Origin: CAXXOK01 sp036759125
GTDB lineage: Bacteria; Bacillota; Clostridia; Christensenellales; Aristaeellaceae
Length of the DNA stretch: 12,950 nucleotides
Direction: 5' to 3'
Assembly (NCBI GenBank): GCA_036759125.1
Contig: DAIOVG010000066.1
Coordinates: 1 to 12,950, forward strand
The translations under genes were made by a program, and so were the position numbers. Under the pieces are notes generated by a model. It worked only from the letters and a program-made list of their open reading frames with translations. It was not told where the DNA came from and ran no database searches. The stretch's first letter is position 1, and every line of letters begins with the position of its first letter. Positions 1 through 6,594 of this stretch are shown piece after piece.

Positions 1-1130
1 AGGTACACCCGGCCCTTGTCAACCGGGTAGTGTTCAATCAGATAGTCGATCAGCTGCGCGCTGAAGGCAACGTCGTCCATCAGGTCGGGCATCATACTGG
101 AGTTCCAGCCGCAGCGGTCGGTGCCCCAGGGATAGCAGGTGATAAAGCCTTCCGCCTCGCCCAGCTCGTGGAACTTCGTCATCTCGGCCGCTTCGGCAGG
201 GTTGTCGGAGCCGCCGTGAAAGAACATCATCAAAGGCGCTTTGACTGCCGGGTTTGCCTTTACGCTTGCCGGGACATGCAAAAACCAGGTATGGGGGAGA
301 CCGTCGGGGAGCACGGTTTCTTCCACATGGCATTCCATGAGCGTCGAGGGGTGCGGTATGCGCGGCTCGATATCGCCATGGGCACCCGTGTTGGGGCGGC
401 GCACCTGGCTGAAGAGGGTTTCCCAGGCATCCTTGAGCAGGTCGGCATTCACCATAGTCGTTTGCTTGCAAAGCCGCACCTGTTGCAGCGGGTTGGCTGT
501 GTTCTCAAACACAGCGCGTTCCGGCGAATCGGAGACCAGCGCCGCCAGATTGGCACGGCAGAAATAGGCCGCCGCCCCCTGATCGCAGCCGCACAGCCAC
601 ACAGGCATCGGGGCATAGGCGGCCTGCTCTAATGCCAGGGGGTACAAGGTGCCCTGCACCGCCACAACGGCGGCGAGATTATCGGGACTGGTTGCGGCCA
701 GCGTAAGTGCCATATCTGCGCCGCTGCCGATGCCCAGCACATATTTGGTGTCGTTCATGGGATGCCAGGTGCTCAGCATGGCTTCCAGCGTGGGAATGCC
801 GATGGCGTTTACGGGCAGGGGAGCGTCATCCACCTTGGCGAGTGCATCCTGCATCGCGCGAAACACCATAACGTCATCGGGTCCGGCTGGGTCCAGCGAC
901 GCGTTCCAGCCACCCTGTACGGGAACCGGAAAGCTCAGGATCAGCTCCTGCTGATCGGCCAGCTCCTGCAAATGAAGGTCGCGCAAGGCGGCCTCCACGC
1001 TCTCCTGGGTAACGTCGTCCATCAGCACAGTCAGGCTGCAGCGCTTGAACGGGGTGCGGTTTTCCTCTCCCGGAAAATAGAGGTACAGGCTGCGCTGCAG
1101 CTTTGTAAGCGTTTTGTAAAATAAAGACAT
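1..1130 (-). CDS. Two-domain alpha/beta-hydrolase, PHB-depolymerase/feruloyl-esterase-like (C-terminus cut off)
   Basis: Open reading frame from an ATG at 1130 that runs off the left edge, giving 376 visible residues. AAGGAG lies about 9 nt before the ATG and fixes the start. Residues about 60-200 look like one alpha/beta-hydrolase fold: a GIGSGAD turn (133-139) followed by a helix and AAVVAVQG sits where a nucleophile elbow would be, but the GxSxG pattern is not met. A second unit starts near residue 268: HGGSDN (305-310, an oxyanion-hole type HGG), GFITCYPWGTD, CGWN and VDKGRVY. That order matches the start of PHB-depolymerase/LpqC-type esterases, and the expected GxSxGG elbow would follow just past the edge. 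No signal peptide is visible, so it probably acts in the cytoplasm. It lies 26 bp after the sugar permease gene, so I infer de-esterification of the imported substrate. The substrate is unknown. The esterase fold is fairly sure, the reaction is not. Confidence 0.75.
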   Translation of the reverse strand, partial: MSLFYKTLTKLQRSLYLYFPGEENRTPFKRCSLTVLMDDVTQESVEAALRDLHLQELADQQELILSFPVPVQGGWNASLDPAGPDDVMVFRAMQDALAKVDDAPLPVNAIGIPTLEAMLSTWHPMNDTKYVLGIGSGADMALTLAATSPDNLAAVVAVQGTLYPLALEQAAYAPMPVWLCGCDQGAAAYFCRANLAALVSDSPERAVFENTANPLQQVRLCKQTTMVNADLLKDAWETLFSQVRRPNTGAHGDIEPRIPHPSTLMECHVEETVLPDGLPHTWFLHVPASVKANPAVKAPLMMFFHGGSDNPAEAAEMTKFHELGEAEGFITCYPWGTDRCGWNSSMMPDLMDDVAFSAQLIDYLIEHYPVDKGRVY

Positions 1131-1156
1131 GCGATATTCTCCTTACAGATCTGCGA

Positions 1157-1990
1157 TTATCCCTTCAAGCCGCTGGTCACGGCACCTTCGACAAAGTAAC
1201 GCTGCCCGATGATGTAGAGTACGAGCATCGGCATGATGGAGATCAGCGCGCCCGCGAAGGCCGGACCGTATTCAGAGGTATCCGAGCCGATGAACAGCGC
1301 CAGACCGTTGGCCAGCGTGCGCATTTTGGTGGTGCCTGTGACCAGAAGCGGCCACATCAGGTCGTTCCAGGCAGCATTGACGCCCAGAATCATCATGGTG
1401 ATCATGGTGGGAACCACCTGCGGGAGCATGATCTTCCAGTAGAGGCCGAACTCCGTTACGCCGTCTATGCGTCCAGCCTCGTCCAGCTCCTTTGGCAGGG
1501 CTACGAAGGCGGAGCGCATCATGAATATGGAGATGGCGACTGCGAGCTTGGGTAAAATCAACCCGGCATAGCTGTCGTACATGCCCATGGTTTTCACGAC
1601 CAGGAACAGCGGAATCATAATGACCTGGAACGGGATCATCATCGTAGCCAGAACGGTGATAAACAGAAAATTGCGGCCTTTGAACTGAAAGCGCGCAAAC
1701 GCGTACCCGGCCAGCGAACAAATGAACACCGACGGCAATGTGGTGAGTGTAGCATAGATCAGCGAATTCTGCACGTAGCTGAAAATCTTCAGCCGCTTGC
1801 TAAGCCGCAGATAGTTTTCCAGTGAGAACTCTTTGAAAAACAATGTGGGGGGGAAGCTGATAATTTCCTTGGCGGGCTTGAAGGAGCTGATCATCATCCA
1901 CAGTACAGGCAGCAGCACGATCAACGCGATGATCAACAGCAAAAGGAAGATGGGGATGCCGGCAACGCGGCGTTTCATTCTGATAGACAT
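1157..1990 (-). CDS. Carbohydrate ABC transporter permease, MalG type (CUT1)
   Basis: Inner-membrane subunit of a sugar importer, 277 aa, the usual length for MalG/LacG-type permeases. The N-terminal membrane segment is at about 12-34, followed by the family signature WMMISSFKPAKEI. Further membrane segments are at about 75-97, 108-131, 145-162, 190-210 and 245-265. The EAA loop that docks the ATPase is at about 169-190 (ELDEAGRIDG ... LP). AAGGAGG lies 6 nt before the first ATG and its first bases overlap the stop of the upstream permease gene, so the two genes (11 bp apart) are closely coupled. It pairs with the 296-aa permease to form the channel. No ATPase gene is in view. The sugar cannot be read from the sequence. 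Confidence 0.93.
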   Translation of the reverse strand: MSIRMKRRVAGIPIFLLLLIIALIVLLPVLWMMISSFKPAKEIISFPPTLFFKEFSLENYLRLSKRLKIFSYVQNSLIYATLTTLPSVFICSLAGYAFARFQFKGRNFLFITVLATMMIPFQVIMIPLFLVVKTMGMYDSYAGLILPKLAVAISIFMMRSAFVALPKELDEAGRIDGVTEFGLYWKIMLPQVVPTMITMMILGVNAAWNDLMWPLLVTGTTKMRTLANGLALFIGSDTSEYGPAFAGALISIMPMLVLYIIGQRYFVEGAVTSGLKG

Positions 1991-2001
1991 GGCGCGCCTC
2001 C

Positions 2002-2892
2002 TTAATCTGTTTCGCGTCTGAGCATGGCGGTGTACATCACCAGGGTGATGAGCAGCACAATAGCCAAAAGCACGATCGACAACGCGGAGGCGTACCCCAT
2101 ACGGTTGATTTCAAACCCTCGGGTATAAATGTACGAAACCAGCGTTTCCGTGGTGTAATTTGGCCCTCCCCCCGTTGTTGTATATACAATATCAAACACC
2201 TGGAACGAGCCGATGACGCGCGTCATCACCAGGAACCAGAGCGTCGGCTTAACGCTGGGAAGTGTGATATAGAAGAATTGTTTAAATTTTCCGCAGTTAT
2301 CAATATCGGCGGCCTCGTACAGGCTGTTCGGCACGTTTTGCATGGCGCCGATCAGAATCGTCGTCGAAATACCGAAGGTCTTCCATACGGACATAAACAC
2401 GATGACATAGATGGTGATGTCGGAGTTGTTCATGAAGTTGATCTTGCCAAAGCCAAGCAGCCGGAACATATAGGTGACATAGCCTACATTGGAGTGCAGA
2501 ATCAGCTTCCACATAATGCCTGTCGCGGTTGCCGAGCAAATGATCGGCATGAAATAAATAGCGCGGAAGATTTTATTGGATTTTGTGTTTTTGGTGAGCA
2601 ACCCCGCCAGCGAGATGGCGATGAACAGCTGGATGGGAACCTCCACAATGGTCCATTTGAAGGTGACCTTCAGGCTGTTCCAGAACCGCCAGTCCGTAAA
2701 GACCTCCTGAAAGTTGCCAAGCCCCAGAAACGTGCTGTTGTTGAGCGTGGTGGTGATGTCAAACAGGCTGGTGCCAAACGCACCCAGCAGCGGAACGATG
2801 TTGAAAACCAGCAAAAGAAGCATAACCGGCGCGATGAACAAATACGGGACCATCCGCTTGCGCAGGTGCTTTTTTCCAATGGACATCTCCAT
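2002..2892 (-). CDS. Carbohydrate ABC transporter permease, MalF/UgpA type (CUT1)
   Basis: Partner permease of the sugar importer, 296 aa, typical of UgpA/LacF-like proteins without the extra domains of enteric MalF. A basic N-terminus is followed by a first membrane segment (about 16-38) with the common PYLFIAPVMLLLLVF pattern. Later segments lie at about 80-100, 110-130, 160-183, 215-236 and 268-288. The EAA loop is at about 191-212 (LYEAADIDNCGK ... LP), matching the family consensus. GGGPNYTTETL near 245 is another typical motif of this subunit. AAGGAGGA sits 6 nt before the first of two nearby ATGs and supports the start used. It follows the binding-protein gene after an 82-bp gap that carries a strong hairpin. 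Confidence 0.94.
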   Translation of the reverse strand: MEMSIGKKHLRKRMVPYLFIAPVMLLLLVFNIVPLLGAFGTSLFDITTTLNNSTFLGLGNFQEVFTDWRFWNSLKVTFKWTIVEVPIQLFIAISLAGLLTKNTKSNKIFRAIYFMPIICSATATGIMWKLILHSNVGYVTYMFRLLGFGKINFMNNSDITIYVIVFMSVWKTFGISTTILIGAMQNVPNSLYEAADIDNCGKFKQFFYITLPSVKPTLWFLVMTRVIGSFQVFDIVYTTTGGGPNYTTETLVSYIYTRGFEINRMGYASALSIVLLAIVLLITLVMYTAMLRRETD

Positions 2893-2919
2893 GGGTTGTC
2901 CTCCTTATGTATCAGAAAA

Positions 2920-2948
2920 GGGAACCGGGGCTCAGGGCCCCGGCCCCC
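2920..2948 (-). terminator. Strong intra-operon hairpin between binding-protein and permease genes
   Basis: In the minus-strand transcript a 12-bp stem (GGGGGCCGGGGC pairing with GCCCCGGUUCCC, two G-U pairs) closes a 5-base loop, and UUUUCUG follows directly. It begins 26 bp after the binding-protein stop and ends 27 bp before the permease start. The form is that of an intrinsic terminator. Because the permeases have no other visible promoter, I infer a leaky terminator or 3'-end-stabilising structure that makes the binding protein more abundant than the permeases, as is known for malE-malF intergenic hairpins. Confidence 0.7.
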
Positions 2949-2974
2949 TTCGCGGAATACTGCGCAACGAGATA

Positions 2975-4234
2975 TTATTTCAGCAGTGCGTCTGCGCCTG
3001 CCTGTGCGTTCTCCAGAGCGATTTCAGCGGATTGGCTGTCGATGACGACGTCCTCGATCATCGCTTCGATGACTTCAACGGCCAGCAGATAGGTCTGGGT
3101 GAACTCGATCGGCGCCATGTAGGTGGTGGCGGCGGCGGGATCGGTGGAGGTCATCATGGCGAGCTTTTCAGAAGCCTGATAGCGATCGTCGTTGATGGCG
3201 GGCAGGTAGTAGCCCGGATAGCCGCAAACCAGCGACCAGGCCAACGCGCCGGTCATTTCGGTGGCGCTGTCGCCAACATACCACCACTCGATAAAGCGGT
3301 ACGCGGCAAGCCTTTCAGCTTCGGTCGCAAACTTGGTTACACAGAAGCCGGTGACGGACGAGGGGTTCATGGGACCTGCATCGCCATAGGGCAGCATGGC
3401 AACACCGTAGTTGATGCCGGCTGCGTCCGCGCCTGCGCTGGTCCATGCGCCGCTGGGCATAATGGCAACCTGGCCGGCCTTGAACATGCTCTCGGTATCG
3501 GACTCCAGGGGGTTGTCCTCTGCGTCGATCATGGCTTTGAGCCAGTTGAGGAATTTGGCATAGCCTTCGTTGCCGGCAAAGTTGGCTTTCAGGTTGCCGT
3601 CGGCGTCAAAATCAACAAACAGGCCGCCCATGCGCTGCAGAAGCTGCAGGTTGGTGAAGATGTTGTTGTAGCTGATGCCGGAACCGTAAACGTTCATGTC
3701 CTCATTGGTGATTTTGGAGGCGAACTCGGCCCATTCTTCATAGCTGGCCGGGGGCACATCGGGGTCCAGGCCTGCGGCTGCGAACAGATCCTTGTTCCAG
3801 TACATGAAACGGCTGGTGACCTGGAAAGGCATGCCATACAGCGTTTCGCCGCGGGTGAAGGCATCCAGGTAGCTGGGCAGGAAGTTGTCTCTGTTGAGAT
3901 CTGTCAGGGTGAAGATATCCGTCATGTCGCTGAGATAATCGCCGTACATGTCGGGATAGTTGTTGGCGCCCAGGATCACCGTGGGGCCTTCGTTTGCCGC
4001 AAACGTAGCGGCGATCTTGGTCTGGAATTCCGCGTTGATGTCCATCTCCACGGTAATGCCATAGGGGTTGGTTTCGTTGAACTCGTCAACCTTTTCAATC
4101 AGCACATCGCCGTCGGCGCCAGTCCAGCCATTCCAAAACGAAATGGTGATGGGTTCGGTGCTTTCTGCGCCTGCGAAAGACGCGAGGCCAAGGAGCATTG
4201 AGAAAGCCATGAGTACGCTTAGGACCTTCTTCAT
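2975..4234 (-). CDS. Extracellular solute-binding protein, family 1 (sugar ABC transporter)
   Basis: Binding protein of the CUT1 importer, 419 aa. It starts with a Sec signal peptide: MKK, a hydrophobic core to about residue 19, and a likely signal peptidase I site at ASFAGA before Glu24. The mature protein begins with the family opening ITISFWNGWTG. It then shows the usual pattern: NPYGITVEMDI, an aromatic-rich LYGMPFQVTSRFMYWNKDLF (about 133-152), SYEEWAEFASK, and FKAGQVAIMPSGAW. No lipobox cysteine exists in the leader, unusual for a binding protein of a Gram-positive cell. It is the first gene of the operon, with GGAGGT 6 nt before the ATG. The ligand cannot be deduced, but the membership in the sugar-binding family is clear. 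Confidence 0.93.
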   Translation of the reverse strand: MKKVLSVLMAFSMLLGLASFAGAESTEPITISFWNGWTGADGDVLIEKVDEFNETNPYGITVEMDINAEFQTKIAATFAANEGPTVILGANNYPDMYGDYLSDMTDIFTLTDLNRDNFLPSYLDAFTRGETLYGMPFQVTSRFMYWNKDLFAAAGLDPDVPPASYEEWAEFASKITNEDMNVYGSGISYNNIFTNLQLLQRMGGLFVDFDADGNLKANFAGNEGYAKFLNWLKAMIDAEDNPLESDTESMFKAGQVAIMPSGAWTSAGADAAGINYGVAMLPYGDAGPMNPSSVTGFCVTKFATEAERLAAYRFIEWWYVGDSATEMTGALAWSLVCGYPGYYLPAINDDRYQASEKLAMMTSTDPAAATTYMAPIEFTQTYLLAVEVIEAMIEDVVIDSQSAEIALENAQAGADALLK

Positions 4235-4256
4235 TGGGATACCTCCGTTCAGTTTT

Positions 4257-4277
4257 TCGAAATAATTGCTATTTCGA
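4257..4277. promoter_or_regulatory. Candidate LacI-type operator (8-bp inverted repeat)
   Basis: A perfect inverted repeat, TCGAAATA - 5 bases - TATTTCGA, lies between the -10 box and the ribosome binding site of the solute-binding protein gene, where a bound repressor would block transcription. A LacI-family gene sits next door. A second dyad with a related TTTCGAAA core lies upstream of the promoter at 4335-4349. The assignment to this repressor is inference. Unlike many LacI-family operators, the dyad has an odd spacer and no central CG. Confidence 0.6.
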
Positions 4278-4290
4278 TTTAGTTTTCTTG

Positions 4291-4320
4291 ATTATACGAG
4301 TATCCTGCGATCATTGTCAA
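4291..4320 (-). promoter_or_regulatory. Sigma-A promoter of the sugar ABC operon
   Basis: Reading the minus strand, a perfect TTGACA (4315-4320) and a perfect TATAAT (4291-4296) are separated by 18 bases. The start codon of the solute-binding protein lies 57 bases beyond the -10 box, leaving room for the operator-like dyad and the ribosome binding site. With both boxes at consensus, strong basal activity held down by a repressor is expected. Confidence 0.85.
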
Positions 4321-4488
4321 TAACTAGAGCATGGAATTTTCGAAAAATTTTAGATGAATTGGCGAATGTTAGACCAAATAGAACGCATATTGACTGTTGG
4401 AACAGTTCTTAAATGGAAAATATGGACATTATCAGGCAAGAATGGCACACAATGACAAGCGTGGGGAGAAGGGACCGTGTAAGTCAAC
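4321..4488. other. Upstream intergenic region with two further dyads
   Basis: AT-rich non-coding DNA between the operon promoter and the lacI terminator, with no convincing ORF. Two dyads are visible: AATTTT-CGA-AAAATT (4335-4349), whose core resembles the operator-like repeat at 4257-4277, and ACTGTT-GG-AACAGT (4393-4406). They lie about 20 and 75 bp upstream of the -35 box, suitable for an auxiliary operator or an activator site. Their function is inferred from position only. Confidence 0.35.
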
Positions 4489-4510
4489 AGGCGACCCGAA
4501 CGGATCGCCT
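4489..4510 (-). terminator. Probable terminator of the lacI-family gene
   Basis: The minus-strand RNA can form a 9-bp stem, AGGCGAUCC with GGGUCGCCU, around a GUUC loop. One pair is U-G in this direction and would be a C-A mismatch in the other, so the structure fits a transcript from lacI, whose stop is about 37 bp upstream. The following tract (GUUGACUU) is only weakly U-rich. The stem sequence closely resembles the hairpin at 9776-9810. Confidence 0.55.
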
Positions 4511-4546
4511 ATTGTGTGGAAACTCTTCTGTTAAGAAGCTAATATT

Positions 4547-5581
4547 TTAGCTATTTATCCGCAGCAAATGGTTAATTTGCATTTTCGGGGTGAGAATGCG
4601 CTTGAGCGGCGATGTGATTCTGTTATTCATCAGCGTCACGGCCAGATCCATGCTGAGGTTTGCAAAGTCTTCCATTGTGATGTTGACAAAGGACACCTTG
4701 GGCGCAAGCACCTGCATGATGTTGTTCACGCCGTGCACCAATAGCGCACAATCCTCATTGATGCCGATTCCGCGCTCACGCATGGCAAGAATCACATTCA
4801 CCGCGCTGTTATCGCGCAAAACAAATAGGGCTGTGGGCGGGGCGGGGCTGGCAAAAGCGGAGTCCAGGAATCGGCCGCAGGCCTGGCTGTCGTCCGATTT
4901 CAGCGATGCCTGCCAGGCATCGGGGACTTCCATTTGATGCTCATGGCAGCCATCCATAAACCCGGCAAGCCGGATGGATGACCCCGGCGAGCGGGTATCC
5001 ACCCCGATGATCGCGATGCGGCGGTGCCCGTGCTCTATCAGCGTATTGGCACAGCGCTTGCCCAGCTGATAGTGGTCCACCGAGATGCCGCTGATGTTGG
5101 CGCTGCTGTCGTTGGCGACTACGATGGGCACTGCATCCTGATGCGCTTCCAGCATTTCAATGTCCTTGGGAGATGCGCCGCTGACGATGATGCTGCTGAA
5201 CTGCCACGAGGTAAACTGGTCACGCAGGGCGTCCAGATGATCTGGCTGAAAAAAACGAATGATGAATTCACAGTTCAGGTTATGCTCTTCCACATAGCTG
5301 ATCGCGCCGCGAAAAAAACGGCCCATGCTTTCTTCCAAAAACAGGCTGTTCCAGAAAATACCGACGATGCTTGCTGTAGACGTACTGCTTTTGCGCAGCC
5401 TGCGCGCATAAATGTTGGGACGGTAATCAAACGCGCGGGCAGCCTCCAGCACGCGGCTCTGGGTTGCCTTGGATATGCGAAGCTCGTCTCCGCGCCCATT
5501 GAGAACAATGGAAACGGTGCTCTGCGATAACTGTAATGATTCCGCAATCTTACGCAATTGCGACGAGGAGGACTCCTTCAT
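4547..5581 (-). CDS. LacI-family transcriptional regulator
   Basis: Probable repressor of the adjacent sugar operon, 344 aa, full length for the family. The N-terminal helix-turn-helix is at about 8-29 (QLRKIAESLQLSQSTVSIVLNG). It is followed by ISKATQSRVLEAARAFDYRPN and the hinge helix YARRLR (58-63), whose leucine is the minor-groove lever in LacI/PurR. From about residue 70 the periplasmic-binding-like sensor domain follows: IIVSGASP, VPIVVANDSSANISGISVDHYQLGKRCANTLIEHGHRRIAIIG, and the C-terminal SFVNITMEDFANLSMDLAVTLMNNRI. The effector is unknown, presumably the imported sugar. Only a modest GGGGG about 9 nt before the ATG serves as ribosome binding site. It is transcribed in the same direction as the sugar operon but from its own promoter. 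Confidence 0.93.
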   Translation of the reverse strand: MKESSSSQLRKIAESLQLSQSTVSIVLNGRGDELRISKATQSRVLEAARAFDYRPNIYARRLRKSSTSTASIVGIFWNSLFLEESMGRFFRGAISYVEEHNLNCEFIIRFFQPDHLDALRDQFTSWQFSSIIVSGASPKDIEMLEAHQDAVPIVVANDSSANISGISVDHYQLGKRCANTLIEHGHRRIAIIGVDTRSPGSSIRLAGFMDGCHEHQMEVPDAWQASLKSDDSQACGRFLDSAFASPAPPTALFVLRDNSAVNVILAMRERGIGINEDCALLVHGVNNIMQVLAPKVSFVNITMEDFANLSMDLAVTLMNNRITSPLKRILTPKMQINHLLRINS

Positions 5582-5622
5582 TTTCCGATGCCCCCAATTT
5601 GCTAAAACGATAAGCTATTTTT

Positions 5623-5650
5623 ATCATAGCAGAATATCAGGCTTTGTCAA
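5623..5650 (-). promoter_or_regulatory. Promoter of the lacI-family gene
   Basis: On the minus strand TTGACA (5645-5650) and TATGAT (5623-5628) are separated by 16 bases, 41 bases before the ATG. Overlapping and just after the -10 box, GATAA - 7 bases - TTATC forms a weak dyad that could allow autoregulation. That last point is conjecture. Confidence 0.7.
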
Positions 5651-5769
5651 TATGATGCGGATTTGTTGTATATACACGAAAAACCATACATATATGAACT
5701 ATGTCTTTGCCCCTGCGATGAAACGGCAGCATACGGTTTTCGCATTGACCCGTTTCCGGGCTTCCATCG

Positions 5770-5794
5770 CCGCAGCCGTGTTATTTGGCTGCGG
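5770..5794. repeat. Hairpin upstream of the His-rich protein gene
   Basis: CCGCAGCC - 9 bases - GGCTGCGG forms a perfect 8-bp stem, weakly extended by flanking CAT/ATG. It lies in the 280-bp divergent gap between lacI and the His-rich gene, just upstream of the putative -10 of that gene. No U-tract makes it a clear terminator in either direction. Its role is unknown. Confidence 0.4.
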
Positions 5795-5815
5795 ATGTTT
5801 CGGTTCGCTGCGTTT

Positions 5816-5826
5816 TGGTATATACT
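5816..5826 (+). promoter_or_regulatory. Possible extended -10 promoter of the His-rich protein gene
   Basis: TGG followed by TATATA (5819-5824, overlapping TATACT at 5821-5826) resembles an extended -10 element about 36 bp before the start codon. No good -35 box is found at the right distance, so the call is tentative. Confidence 0.35.
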
Positions 5827-5861
5827 CAATCATACCCAATAGCAATAAAGGCGGTAACACA

Positions 5862-6395
5862 ATGCACCAACACACAGAACCATGCGGCTGCGGGGCAGGC
5901 CACCAGGGCTGCAATCATACAGAGCATCACCACCACGACGAACACTGCGGCTGCGGCCATACGCACGCTCCCGTATCAACGCCGGAAGGCTTAACCAACA
6001 TACAGGTGGATTTCCTGCTTGCGCTGCGGGAGCGGAGGTTCTTGCCCGTTGCGTGTTTTTCAGTCGCTAAAGCAGGCGATGACACACGGCATGCCGTGGC
6101 GCTGGATCCTGTCTATCTGGGCTCAGCCGACGATACGATGGAACAGGTCAAGCAGATTGGTAAAGAGCTGTCCCTTTTGGAAGACATGGATTTGCTCACG
6201 CTGGATTACGATATCCCGCTGAAAAACTACCCCTATGAGGAGTATAAGGCCTCCGAGCTGTACGCGTACTTTGCGGAAACGGTCAGGGAAGCGGCTCAAA
6301 AACCGGGCGCTACGTTCGATACGCCGATCCTGGAGCTGGGAAGCATGATGCTCACAGAAGCCGGGGAAGCCATGGTGGATACGCTGATCCAATAG
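5862..6395 (+). CDS. Small protein with His/Cys-rich metal-binding N-terminus, function unknown
   Basis: Predicted 177-aa protein I do not recognise as a named family. The first 37 residues hold 11 His and 5 Cys, including two CGCG...H modules (8-14 and 29-35) and an HHHH run (22-25). This is clearly a metal-ligand tail, resembling in composition those of metallochaperones and metal storage proteins. Residues about 45-177 form a compact, soluble, acidic domain with no signal peptide or membrane segment. It includes LLALRERRFLPVACFSV, a leucine-rich acidic stretch (LSLLEDMDLLTLDYDIPL), YPYEEYKASELYAYF and a C-terminal ELGSMMLTEAGEAMVDTL, the last recalling a winged-helix end. The ATG at 5862 is chosen because AAGGCGG lies 7 nt upstream. 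The frame stays open further upstream, but without a ribosome binding site. It is divergent from lacI and probably monocistronic. Confidence 0.8.
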   Translation: MHQHTEPCGCGAGHQGCNHTEHHHHDEHCGCGHTHAPVSTPEGLTNIQVDFLLALRERRFLPVACFSVAKAGDDTRHAVALDPVYLGSADDTMEQVKQIGKELSLLEDMDLLTLDYDIPLKNYPYEEYKASELYAYFAETVREAAQKPGATFDTPILELGSMMLTEAGEAMVDTLIQ

Positions 6396-6528
6396 CCTTG
6401 TTTTGATCGTATCTTTCCAGCGCTTCAACACGCAAGCGGGTGCGCGAATGCCGTATATAGACCGTACGCGTCATATTGCTGAGAAAACCACCGTATCAGA
6501 CTGAAAATCGAAACCACAGGATACGCAA

Positions 6529-6556
6529 AGCGGACGCCTACAATAAGGCGTCCGCT
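6529..6556. terminator. Bidirectional terminator hairpin between convergent genes
   Basis: A perfect 11-bp inverted repeat, AGCGGACGCCT - ACAATA - AGGCGTCCGCT, extendable through GCAA/TTGC with small irregularities. It lies between the stop of the His-rich protein gene (133 bp away) and that of nudC (38 bp away), so it can serve both. The T-tracts are poor. The remainder of the 200-bp gap (6396-6528) shows nothing else I can interpret. Confidence 0.65.
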
Positions 6557-6594
6557 GTTGCTTATCCAGAAAAGAGAATGTCATAATCAGTGGA

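Noticed and set aside
30..632. 200-codon plus-strand frame at the left edge
   Set aside because: Opposite to the alpha/beta-hydrolase, whose motifs, start and ribosome binding site are convincing. No domain is seen in the plus-strand translation.
2178..2189. 12-bp palindrome TTGTATATACAA
   Set aside because: It lies within permease codons for VYTTT, far from any promoter; best explained by chance.
2714..4201. 495-codon open frame on the plus strand across the binding-protein gene
   Set aside because: Antisense to a clear family-1 binding protein. The translation is low-complexity, rich in Gly/Val/His, typical of the reverse of a GC-rich gene.
5718..5861. Longer start for the His-rich protein, adding a segment with a lipobox-like LFGC after a hydrophobic stretch
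   Set aside because: It would make an attractive metal-binding lipoprotein, but the ATG at 5718 lacks a ribosome binding site, the likely promoter lies inside the extension, and the ATG at 5862 has a good AAGGCGG.
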